Assembly (NCBI GenBank): GCA_003694905.1
Contig: RFJM01000131.1
Span: 1-6,604, forward strand
Source of the DNA: Caldilineae bacterium
GTDB lineage: Bacteria > Chloroflexota > Anaerolineae > J102
Reading direction: 5' to 3'
DNA: 6,604 nt
Shown here: positions 1 to 5,662 of the stretch, one piece after another
Layout of the letters: the number at the start of each line of letters is the position of its first letter
Numbering within the stretch: position 1 is the stretch's first letter
Translations under genes and position numbers: made by a program
Notes under the pieces: model-generated
Told to the model about the DNA's origin: nothing
Databases searched by the model: none
The model's input: the letters and a program-made list of their open reading frames with translations, nothing else

Positions 1-57
1 ACTGAAACACTCCCTTTTCACAGCACGTGCACCGGCTGGCGCAGGCATAGGAACTCG

Positions 58-66
58 TGCTATGAT
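58..66 (+). promoter_or_regulatory. Extended -10 promoter for the galU-like/GHMP kinase unit
   Basis: The sequence TGCTATGAT matches the extended -10 pattern TGnTATnnT with a good -10 hexamer (TATGAT, 61-66). No convincing -35 box lies 16-18 bases upstream, as expected for an extended -10 promoter. Transcription would start near 73, leaving a leader of about 70 bases before the ATG at 146. The same GTGCTATnAT string is found on the opposite strand ahead of the phosphatase gene (4232-4241). Nothing else is recognisable in 1-57 except an 8-bp palindrome at 23-30. This is inferred from sequence only. Confidence 0.5.
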
Positions 67-130
67 GATCCAACCGGCGCTGCACAGGATCCGCCGACAA
101 CGTACAGTCCAGATTGCTTTCGCCTGTTCC

Positions 131-135
131 GGGAG
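131..135 (+). promoter_or_regulatory. Ribosome binding site deciding the galU-like start
   Basis: GGGAG lies 10 bases before the ATG at 146. It supports that start over the in-frame ATG at 62. The ATG at 62 also has an AGGAA 8 bases upstream (49-53), but it lies inside the predicted -10 box and so would not be on a transcript starting near 73. Confidence 0.45.
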
Positions 136-145
136 CCGTGTGTCT

Positions 146-1048
146 ATGGAGCATTCGATCCGCAAAGCTATCATTCCCGCTGCAGGACTGGGCACTCGCC
201 TCTTACCTGCTACCAAGTCCCATCCCAAAGAGATGCTGCCCGTGGGCCGCAAGCCGGTGGTTCACCATGTGGTAGAGGAACTACAGGCTGCGGATTTGCG
301 CCAGATCCTCATCATCACCGGCCGGCGCAAACGGAGTATCGAAGACCATTTCGACGCCGATCCGCAATTGATGGCGGTACTGGAAGAAGCCGGCAATGAG
401 CGGCTTTTGGACGACCTGGCCTACCTAGAAGGGGAATCACGCTTCTTCTTCACCCGCCAGAGTTCACCCAAAGGGCTGGGACACGCGGTGCTCCTGGCCA
501 AAGACTTTGTGGGGGACGACGATTGCGTCGTGGCGCTGGGCGATTCCATTATCGGCGGCGGGGATCCGGCTGCGCTCCTGCGCCGGATGATGGCGCTGCA
601 TCGAGAACTGGACGCGGCAGCCGTCATTGCCGTGGAGCAGGTGCCGCCGGATGAGACATTCCGCTACGGGATCGTAGCCATCGATGAGGACGAGCCGGTG
701 CCGGGCCAACCGCTGCTGATGACCGACGTGGTGGAAAAACCCCCGCGTGGAGTTGCTCCCTCCAATCTGGCCATTGCCGCGCGCTACGTCTTCGCCCCCA
801 GCATCTTCTCCGCCCTCGAACGAACCCTGCCCGACCGCCGCGGGGAGCTGCAGCTAACCGACGCCATCCGGCTGCTCTTGCGGGCCGGGGAGCCGGTCTA
901 TGCCTTGATGCTCTCTCCCGAACAGAAGCGCTACGATGTCGGAAACTTCGAAAGCTACTTCCAAACCTTTATCGACTTTGCCCTGGCCGATGAACGCTAC
1001 GGTTACCTCGTCCGAAAGTATATCAAGTCCATTGCCTACGACCTCTGA
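146..1048 (+). CDS. galU: UTP--sugar-1-phosphate uridylyltransferase, GalU family
   Basis: This cytoplasmic nucleotidyltransferase should join UTP and a sugar 1-phosphate (classically glucose 1-phosphate) to give a UDP-sugar and pyrophosphate, feeding cell-surface glycan and glycosylation pathways. The 300-residue protein is the usual length for GalU/GtaB. The N-terminal signature AAGLGTRLLPATKSHPKEML is at residues 12-31. Other family landmarks are the uridine-binding stretch SSPKGLGHAV (106-115), a metal-binding LGDS (131-134, Asp133), YGIV (174-177), VVEKP (195-199, Lys198), ELQLTDAI (234-241) and YDVGN (263-267). The ATG at 146 was chosen because GalU proteins begin just before the KAIIPAAG strand. 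The reading frame is open back to an ATG at 62, but those 28 extra residues look unlike the family. It is followed, with overlap, by a GHMP kinase that could supply its sugar 1-phosphate. Family assignment is firm; the exact sugar is uncertain, and the kinase partner hints at glucuronate or another non-glucose substrate. Confidence 0.9.
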   Translation: MEHSIRKAIIPAAGLGTRLLPATKSHPKEMLPVGRKPVVHHVVEELQAADLRQILIITGRRKRSIEDHFDADPQLMAVLEEAGNERLLDDLAYLEGESRFFFTRQSSPKGLGHAVLLAKDFVGDDDCVVALGDSIIGGGDPAALLRRMMALHRELDAAAVIAVEQVPPDETFRYGIVAIDEDEPVPGQPLLMTDVVEKPPRGVAPSNLAIAARYVFAPSIFSALERTLPDRRGELQLTDAIRLLLRAGEPVYALMLSPEQKRYDVGNFESYFQTFIDFALADERYGYLVRKYIKSIAYDL

Positions 1049-2042
1049 GCCCGAACGGATCATCTGTGAGGCGCCGGGGCGAGCCGGCATCATCGGCAAT
1101 CCCACCGATATGTACGGTGGCTCGGTGATCTCCTGCTCGGTGCCCCTCCGCGCTCGGGTTGAGATCACCCCGGCCGACGGGCTGTATCTGGAATGCAACG
1201 GACAGGTACGACGCATCGCCACCCGCGAGGACCTGCGCCCACGCCACGATGTGTTCGATCTCCCGCGCGCCATTCTCGACTACATGCAGCTACCCCCTTT
1301 AGGCTGCCGGGTTCACTACGAAACGGCCATCCCCATGCGGAGCGGCATGGCGGGGTCTACGGCGCTGGTAGTGGCCCTGCTACGGGCGCTACTGGCCTGG
1401 CAGGGCCGGCATCCCAACCGCTACTCGCTGGCGGAACGGGCGCGCTACATCGAGCTGAACTATCTGAAGGTGGTGTGCGGGTATCAGGACGCGTATATGG
1501 CCACGTTCGGCGGGCTCAACTATATGGATTTCCGGGGCAAGCAATTCTATCGCGATGCCGAGGCCGAACTCTTTGCCACCATCGAACCCCTGGCCGACCA
1601 TGTCTCGGAACTGCCCTTCGTGCTGGCTTTTACGGGGGTGCAACATGCCTCCAGTGCTGTACACAAGCCCATTCGCGAGCGCTGGCTAGAAGGTGAGCCC
1701 CAGGTGGTGAAGGCGTACGAGCGCATCGGCAGCCTGGCACGCGAGGGCAAGAAGGCACTGCTGTTGCGGGATTGGGATCGGTTGGGGGAGCTGATGAATG
1801 AGAATCACGCCATACAGCGGGACCTGGGTGGATCGGGCGAGGTGAACGAAAGGCTGATTGCGGCAGCGCTGGAGGCGGGAGCGCTGGGTGCGAAGCTGGC
1901 AGGCGCAGGGGACGGCGGGACGATCATCGCTCTGTGGCCCTGGCCGGACCGAAGTCGCCTCGAAGAAGCACTGCGCAGGGCAGGCGCCCAGGAGCTGTAC
2001 TACCCCGAGATCGCGCCGGGTGTGACCCTGCAAATGGCTTGA
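1032..2042 (+). CDS. GHMP-family sugar kinase, glucuronokinase-like
   Basis: This is an ATP-dependent small-molecule kinase of the galactokinase/homoserine/mevalonate/phosphomevalonate superfamily. The three GHMP motifs are visible: APGRAGIIGNPTDMYGG (residues 14-30 from the TTG), the phosphate-binding loop PMRSGMAGSTA (101-111) and KLAGAGDGGT (288-297). The likely catalytic Asp153 is in GYQDAYMATFGGLNYMDF. The motif-1 form GNPTDMYGG, the GGLxxMDF segment and the later RERWLEGE...GSLAREGKKALL...ELMNENH region resemble, from memory, plant glucuronokinase, which makes glucuronate 1-phosphate. Heptose-7-phosphate kinase (HddA type) or L-arabinokinase-like activity are alternatives. The start is uncertain. 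No ATG or GTG lies between the galU-like stop and motif 1 in this frame, so the gene must begin inside its neighbour. TTG at 1032 gives a 17-base overlap and a natural N-terminus of 336 residues; ATG at 990 would give 350. Only a weak GAAAG (1014-1018) precedes the TTG, so translational coupling to galU is likely. The product should work in tandem with the uridylyltransferase. Confidence 0.82.
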   Translation: MPTTSEPERIICEAPGRAGIIGNPTDMYGGSVISCSVPLRARVEITPADGLYLECNGQVRRIATREDLRPRHDVFDLPRAILDYMQLPPLGCRVHYETAIPMRSGMAGSTALVVALLRALLAWQGRHPNRYSLAERARYIELNYLKVVCGYQDAYMATFGGLNYMDFRGKQFYRDAEAELFATIEPLADHVSELPFVLAFTGVQHASSAVHKPIRERWLEGEPQVVKAYERIGSLAREGKKALLLRDWDRLGELMNENHAIQRDLGGSGEVNERLIAAALEAGALGAKLAGAGDGGTIIALWPWPDRSRLEEALRRAGAQELYYPEIAPGVTLQMA

Positions 2043-2072
2043 CGCAACGCCGCGAGAAGGCAAGTACCTGCG

Positions 2073-2099
2073 ACCTCGGCGGGCGACTGTCGCCGAGGT
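2073..2099. terminator. Perfect 9-bp hairpin after the GHMP kinase
   Basis: ACCTCGGCG (2073-2081) pairs perfectly with CGCCGAGGT (2091-2099) around a 9-base loop, beginning 30 bases after the kinase stop. No T-run follows, so it is not a textbook intrinsic terminator. Its place between convergent genes makes a termination or RNA 3'-end stabilising role likely. The loop could refold, since GGCGAC (2082-2087) is complementary to GTCGCC (2089-2094). Confidence 0.45.
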
Positions 2100-2113
2100 T
2101 ACCACGCGTCGAA

Positions 2114-2142
2114 AGCCGCGATCACCGAAGCGCATCGCGGCT
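2114..2142. terminator. Second 9-bp hairpin in the convergent gap
   Basis: AGCCGCGAT (2114-2122) pairs perfectly with ATCGCGGCT (2134-2142) around an 11-base loop. Read on the - strand, the stem is 32 bases past the stop of the SCO1664-family gene and ends in a short TTT, the only hint of a T-tract. It may serve as the terminator of the leftward operon, with the hairpin at 2073-2099 serving the rightward one. The short arm GGCTC (2139-2143) can also pair with GAGCC (2148-2152), an alternative fold. Confidence 0.4.
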
Positions 2143-2174
2143 CCGCCGAGCCCATACCGGACGTGGAGCCGGCG

Positions 2175-2930
2175 TCAGATCGGGGGCCAGGGATGGTTGC
2201 GCCGATGGGGGTCGGGGTGAGGAAAGCGGCCGGACTCCAGCAGGCGCTGCAGGCGCCGGCACATGGCTTCCACTTCTTCCTCCTGCAACAGACGGCAGAA
2301 CGCGTCTCGCAACGGCTGTCCCGGCTCGAGCCTGTCGCGCAGGTGCTCCAGCGCGGCGTGTTCGGCCGCGGGTATAGGTTCCCCCGCGAATTCCCAGATC
2401 ACCGTCCGCAGTTTTGGCTCGGCATGAAAGCAGATTCCGTGGTCGATAGACCACATGTGACCCTGGGCGTCTAGCAGGCAATGCCCGGCCTTGCGATCCG
2501 CGTTGTTGGCTACGATGTCGAAAAGCGCGATGCGCCGGTAGTCATCGGCATGCCGGGGATAGACGTTGAAGAAGTGTTGTTCGGGATCGCTGTCGATATA
2601 GATCTGCACAGTGCCCGGACCGTAGATCCCATCGCGCAGGACGGTAGGCGGCACCAGCTCCCAGCCCAGCGCTTCCGAGAGGAGATAGGCAGCATATTCG
2701 CGCAGATACAGAGTGCCTACCGGGAAGTCCCACAGGGGGCGTTCACCGCGACGGGGTTTGTAGATGGCCAGCATCTGACGTTCCCCGTGCCGCACGCTCA
2801 CCAGCAGCGCGTAGTTGGAACTCCAGGGGATGACGCCATGTTCGACCATCTCCCCTTCGGCCAGGAGTTGCAGTGCTGTCTTCAGATCGACAATCTGCCG
2901 ATGACCCCGCTCATCCTCACCGGCCATCAT
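2175..2930 (-). CDS. SCO1664-family protein with PI3/PI4-kinase-like fold
   Basis: This 251-residue protein matches the SCO1664 family (TIGR03843 as I recall it), a group of unknown function with partial resemblance to the catalytic domain of phosphatidylinositol 3-/4-kinases. Kinase-like landmarks are in the expected order: a possible ATP-lysine in LAIYKPRRGE (Lys58), a helix with Glu78 in YLREYAAYLL, a catalytic-loop-like FDIVANNADRKAGH (137-150, with Asp138, Asn142/Asn143 and Asp145), and a metal-binding DFG-like SIDHG (161-165, Asp163). No signal peptide or membrane segment is apparent, so it should be cytoplasmic. The tail is rich in His and Pro. The first ATG (2928-2930) overlaps the DUF3090 stop as ATGA, implying translational coupling; a second ATG follows at once, so the start could be one codon later. 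Substrate is unknown: lipid, small molecule or protein. It is the last gene of the trio. Confidence 0.85.
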   Translation of the reverse strand: MMAGEDERGHRQIVDLKTALQLLAEGEMVEHGVIPWSSNYALLVSVRHGERQMLAIYKPRRGERPLWDFPVGTLYLREYAAYLLSEALGWELVPPTVLRDGIYGPGTVQIYIDSDPEQHFFNVYPRHADDYRRIALFDIVANNADRKAGHCLLDAQGHMWSIDHGICFHAEPKLRTVIWEFAGEPIPAAEHAALEHLRDRLEPGQPLRDAFCRLLQEEEVEAMCRRLQRLLESGRFPHPDPHRRNHPWPPI

Positions 2931-3457
2931 TGCACGTAGCTTTTGTCATGTCCATTGGTGCGGGAACAGAAGTGGCCTTCCGGGTCGATAGGCTCGCCGC
3001 AGAAGGGGCAGGTCGGCCGGCCGGCGGCGACCACTTCCAGGGCATGGTAGGCGAAGGCATTGGCATGCTCGCGGGTGATGGTAAAACGCCCGACCTCGGC
3101 ATCCACACCCGCATCCTCATCGACCAGTTCCTGCACGATGATAACGATACGATCGCGTTCTTCGTCATACCCCACGCCCAGTTGCGAAATGCGCCAGATG
3201 GGGATAATGGGTTCGACAAGGTCGAAGTTGAAACCCGAACGATCTTCGGGCACCGGTTTATGGAACACTTCGGCGATCTGGTCGAGCAACGAGAGCAGAC
3301 CTTCGCCCAGGGCCCGCATCTGCTCTTTTTCGCAGATCATAGAGACATACTCGATGCCCTGGCCGGCCTGGAGGAAGAAGGTGCGCTGGCCCGGTTCACC
3401 GATGGTGCCGGTGGTGAAATGGTCAGCCGGATCGAAATCGTACTGGAATCGGGGCAT
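2927..3457 (-). CDS. DUF3090 family protein with C-terminal zinc-binding motif
   Basis: This 176-residue protein belongs to the DUF3090 family (TIGR03847 as I recall it), whose function is unknown. The family-typical opening is present: FDPADHFTTGTIG followed by GQRTFFLQA (residues 8-31). The middle is acidic and predicted mixed alpha/beta, with a strand-rich IVIIVQELVDEDAG. The C-terminus carries a likely metal site: Cys150-x2-Cys153, then His162-x-Cys164-x5-His170, ending with NGHDKSYVQ. Three cysteines plus one or two histidines suggest a structural zinc ribbon, by inference. The ATG at 3457 fits the family N-terminus, but no clear Shine-Dalgarno precedes it. It lies 74 bases after the phosphatase stop and overlaps the next gene by 4 bases, so the three are probably co-transcribed. 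Neighbour conservation suggests a physical or regulatory partnership with the kinase-like protein. Confidence 0.87.
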   Translation of the reverse strand: MPRFQYDFDPADHFTTGTIGEPGQRTFFLQAGQGIEYVSMICEKEQMRALGEGLLSLLDQIAEVFHKPVPEDRSGFNFDLVEPIIPIWRISQLGVGYDEERDRIVIIVQELVDEDAGVDAEVGRFTITREHANAFAYHALEVVAAGRPTCPFCGEPIDPEGHFCSRTNGHDKSYVQ

Positions 3458-3531
3458 GGTTGGTCGAATGGAAGCCAGAAGAGCGGTCGCAGAACTCGAT
3501 TGGAGAGCAAGCGCGACACGTTGCGCCAGAC

Positions 3532-4173
3532 TCAGGAATCAGGTTTCTGTTCCTCTTCCCTGGGAGGTGGGTCGAGTTGGCCGTTGTCGTTGATGCGTAA
3601 CACGCGGGGGCCAAACTTGCCGAAAAGGACAACGCTGACCGAGGCAGGGCTGATATGGATGCGCTGAAAGAGGTCGAGGTGCATGCCCAGGAACTGAGCC
3701 AGGGCGGCCTTGATGGGGTCGGAATGCGAACAAATGGCCACACACTGGTCGGGATGCGCGGCGGCTATATCGTGCAAAGCATCGACGATGCGAGTCTGCA
3801 TGGTGCGGATGGTCTCACCGCCGGGGAAGCGGGCAGCGCTGGGGGCAAACTGCACAAGCCGCCACAATTCAGAGTCGTTGAGCTCCTTGATTTCTTTCCC
3901 CTGCCACTCACCGATATCGGCTTCCAGGAGGTCCTGGCGCCACTGTACTGTGAGGCCGTGGGGACGAGCCAGGATGGTGGCGGTCTCGGCGCAGCGCTCG
4001 AGGGGCGAGCTATAGACCGCGGTCAGAGGCCAGTGGGCCAGTCGGGCTGCGAGCCGGCGGGCCTGGGCGCGGCCGTTGTCGTTAAGATGGACGCCCGGTG
4101 TACGACCGGCCAGGCGTTTGGCTTTGACCCAGTCGTTCTCGCCATGGCGGACAAGTAGCAGGGTAGTGGACAT
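3532..4173 (-). CDS. Histidine phosphatase family protein (MSMEG_4193-type)
   Basis: This is a branch-1 histidine phosphatase (phosphoglycerate mutase-like fold) of 213 residues. The RHG motif LLLVRHGEN (5-13) contains the phospho-accepting His10. The other core residues are Arg9, Arg60 in SSPLERCAETA, Glu84 in LLEADIGEWQG and His150 in CSHSDPIKA. The stretches LAGRTPGVHLNDNG, PSAARFPGGET and LGMHLDLFQRI followed by SPASVSVV match the actinobacterial MSMEG_4193 family (TIGR03848 as I recall it). That family is annotated as a probable phosphomutase but is more likely a phosphatase of unknown substrate. The last residues form a charged, proline-rich tail. I prefer ATG at 4173 over an upstream in-frame TTG at 4179, because it places the first strand immediately after the start. 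It is the first gene of the trio and probably sits under its own promoter. Confidence 0.88.
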   Translation of the reverse strand: MSTTLLLVRHGENDWVKAKRLAGRTPGVHLNDNGRAQARRLAARLAHWPLTAVYSSPLERCAETATILARPHGLTVQWRQDLLEADIGEWQGKEIKELNDSELWRLVQFAPSAARFPGGETIRTMQTRIVDALHDIAAAHPDQCVAICSHSDPIKAALAQFLGMHLDLFQRIHISPASVSVVLFGKFGPRVLRINDNGQLDPPPREEEQKPDS

Positions 4174-4231
4174 GTGCAACGCTCGAGGGGGTGGGAATCG
4201 ATGACCGCGCGATTGCCTCGATCACCCTGGT

Positions 4232-4240
4232 ATGATAGCA
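4232..4240 (-). promoter_or_regulatory. Extended -10 promoter for the phosphatase-DUF3090-SCO1664 operon
   Basis: On the - strand this reads TGCTATCAT, an extended -10 element (hexamer TATCAT at 4237-4232). A poor -35 (TTCGAG, 4260-4255) sits 17 bases upstream. Transcription would start near 4225, giving a leader of about 50 bases to the ATG at 4173. The + strand here also reads TGGTATGAT (4228-4236), but no gene follows on that strand, so the - strand is preferred. Confidence 0.45.
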
Positions 4241-4280
4241 CAAACTGCGGCCGCCTCGAAGTGACGGCGCAAACAATGCT

Positions 4281-4318
4281 GCAGCCCTCGGACCTCTGAC
4301 GGGTGGTCCGAGGGCTGC
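4281..4318 (-). terminator. Strong 14-bp hairpin terminator after the aminotransferase
   Basis: GCAGCCCTCGGACC (4281-4294) and GGTCCGAGGGCTGC (4305-4318) are perfect reverse complements around a 10-base loop. The hairpin begins 57 bases after the aminotransferase stop. On the - strand it is followed by AGCATTGTTTG, only a weak T-rich tract, so termination efficiency is uncertain. It separates the aminotransferase from the promoter of the next operon. The rest of 4174-4375 holds no gene that I can support. Confidence 0.65.
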
Positions 4319-4375
4319 CAGGAAAAGAGGATTCAAGATGTGAGGTAGCGTGCGAGCGCGACCCGACCGGCCCGG

Positions 4376-5545
4376 CTAGACGCTGGCCATCAGCTTCTCG
4401 ATGCGCTCTACCGCACGCCGGAGATCGGTCATGGCGGTGGCGATGGAGAAACGGACATGACCTTCACCGGCCTGACCGAAGGCAATGCCCGGCGTGGCTG
4501 CGATCTCCGCTTCTTCCAGGAGTCGATTGGCGATCTCCATCGAGTCCTGGCTGAGACCGGGGAACCGCACGAAAAGATAAAACGCGCCCTGTGGGGGATC
4601 ACACTCGACGCCGGGAATGGCATTGAGGGCAGCGACCATGTAGTCCCTGCGTTCCTTGTACGAAAGCCGCATCTGTTCCACCACATCCTGTGGGCCGTTG
4701 AGCGCCGCGGCCCCCGCCGCCATGGTGAACGACGCCGCCGAGGTGACCGACTGACTCTGCAGCTTGGCGGCCAGGCCGATTATGTCGGCCGGGCCCACTG
4801 CCCAGCCCAGGCGCCAACCGGTCATGGCGTAGGCCTTGGAATGGCCGTTCACGGTGACGGTGCGTTCGGCCATGCCGGGCAGAGATGCCAGATTGATGTG
4901 CTCGCCCTCGAAGATGAGCTTCTCGTACATCTCGTCCGAAAGCACGTACAGATCGTGCTCGATGGCCGCCTCGCGAATGACCTCCGCTTCCGCGCGGGTG
5001 ATGACGCGGCCTGTGGGATTGTTTGGTGAATTGACCAGGATGGCTTTGGTTCTCGGGGTGATGTGCGCGGCCAGGTCCTCGGCCGTGATGGTGAAGCCGT
5101 CCTCGGCACGCAGGGTCACGGTGACGGGGGTGGCTCCCACAAGTCTGGCGATGGGCACATACGAGACCCAATAGGGCTCGAAAATGATGATCTCATCGCC
5201 AGGATTGCTGAGCGCGGCCAACACGGCATAGATCAGGAACTTGCCGCCGGGGCTGACCAGGACCTGGCTGGCAGGGTCGACTTCCAGCCCGTACTCCCTG
5301 GCCATCTTGTCGGCCACGGCCTTACGAATGGCCATGGTGCCCCGCGAAGGAGGGTAGTGGGTGTCGCCGGCTTCGATGGCGGCAAATGCAGCCTGTACGA
5401 TATGTGCAGGCGTATCAAAGTCGGGATCTCCACCGGCCAGTGAAATGACATCGCGCCCCGCCGCTTTAAGCGCCTTTGCTTTGTCGTTCACGGCAAGGGT
5501 GGCCGAGGGCGGAATGCTACTGAGGAGCTGCGAAAGGGGTTTCAT
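4376..5545 (-). CDS. Class I PLP-dependent aminotransferase, Thermus AspAT-like
   Basis: This 389-residue fold-type I aminotransferase moves an amino group between an amino acid and a 2-oxoacid using pyridoxal phosphate in the cytoplasm. Key residues are all present: NSPNNPTG (172-179) with the cofactor-contacting Asn176, SDEMYEKL (203-210) with Asp204 and Tyr207, the Schiff-base Lys237 in NGHSKAYAMTGWRLGW, Arg245 for PLP phosphate, and substrate-carboxylate Arg365 in HVRFS. The whole length resembles Thermus-type aspartate aminotransferase (subgroup 1-beta), including PSATLAVNDKA (13-23), GDPDFDTP (39-46), SPGGKFLIY (98-106) and EPYWVSY (123-129). Lys102 aligns with the lysine that binds the distal carboxylate of acidic substrates, and Thr16 is also conserved, so aspartate and possibly prephenate are reasonable substrates. 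The ATG at 5545 gives the standard N-terminus; a clear Shine-Dalgarno is not evident. It is 117 bases downstream of the amidase stop and followed by a strong hairpin. Alternatives within the family include alanine or aromatic aminotransferase. Confidence 0.92.
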   Translation of the reverse strand: MKPLSQLLSSIPPSATLAVNDKAKALKAAGRDVISLAGGDPDFDTPAHIVQAAFAAIEAGDTHYPPSRGTMAIRKAVADKMAREYGLEVDPASQVLVSPGGKFLIYAVLAALSNPGDEIIIFEPYWVSYVPIARLVGATPVTVTLRAEDGFTITAEDLAAHITPRTKAILVNSPNNPTGRVITRAEAEVIREAAIEHDLYVLSDEMYEKLIFEGEHINLASLPGMAERTVTVNGHSKAYAMTGWRLGWAVGPADIIGLAAKLQSQSVTSAASFTMAAGAAALNGPQDVVEQMRLSYKERRDYMVAALNAIPGVECDPPQGAFYLFVRFPGLSQDSMEIANRLLEEAEIAATPGIAFGQAGEGHVRFSIATAMTDLRRAVERIEKLMASV

Positions 5546-5609
5546 GGTACTTACTTCTGAGCAATAAGGGTAAGCGGGATGCGATTGGGCGGAATTGTAA
5601 GCGGTGTTG

Positions 5610-5633
5610 TCTCGCGGAGCAACGAGCGCGAGA
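5610..5633 (-). terminator. Weak hairpin between amidase and aminotransferase
   Basis: TCTCGCG (5610-5616) and CGCGAGA (5627-5633) form a 7-bp stem with a 10-base loop in the 117-base gap after the amidase stop. No T-tract follows on the - strand. It could be a weak terminator or attenuator, or chance in GC-rich DNA. I could not identify a convincing promoter for the aminotransferase in this gap. Confidence 0.25.
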
Positions 5634-5662
5634 GTCGGCGACCAGAGTGAAGGATACGTACA

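Noticed and set aside
23..30. 8-bp palindrome GCACGTGC as an operator ahead of the galU-like gene
   Set aside because: A single short GC-rich palindrome is expected by chance and no second copy was noticed near the other promoter.
62..145. N-terminal extension of the GalU-like protein from ATG 62, with an AGGAA upstream
   Set aside because: The 28 residues are not family-like, and the ATG lies inside the predicted -10 box, so it would not be transcribed from that promoter. The ATG at 146 has its own GGGAG.
1193..1696. 167-codon + strand open frame inside the GHMP kinase
   Set aside because: It is a frame shadow rich in Gly, Arg, Pro and Ala with no domain; the kinase frame carries all three GHMP motifs.
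2481..2939. 152-codon + strand open frame
   Set aside because: It is a shadow of the SCO1664-family gene, with no recognisable domain.
2873..3667. 264-codon open frame on the + strand
   Set aside because: It is antisense to the DUF3090 gene and the ends of both neighbours, which encode recognisable conserved proteins. Its translation shows no family motif; long antisense frames are expected in GC-rich DNA.
3655..4158. 167-codon + strand open frame
   Set aside because: It lies entirely antisense to the histidine phosphatase, whose catalytic residues are all intact on the - strand.
4228..4236. TGGTATGAT as a + strand promoter
   Set aside because: No gene follows on the + strand; it overlaps the better-placed - strand element because TATGATA reads similarly in both directions.
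4457..5029. 190-codon + strand open frame and a 190-codon alternative - strand frame at 4599-5171
   Set aside because: Both overlap the well-supported aminotransferase in other frames and show low-complexity, motif-free translations.
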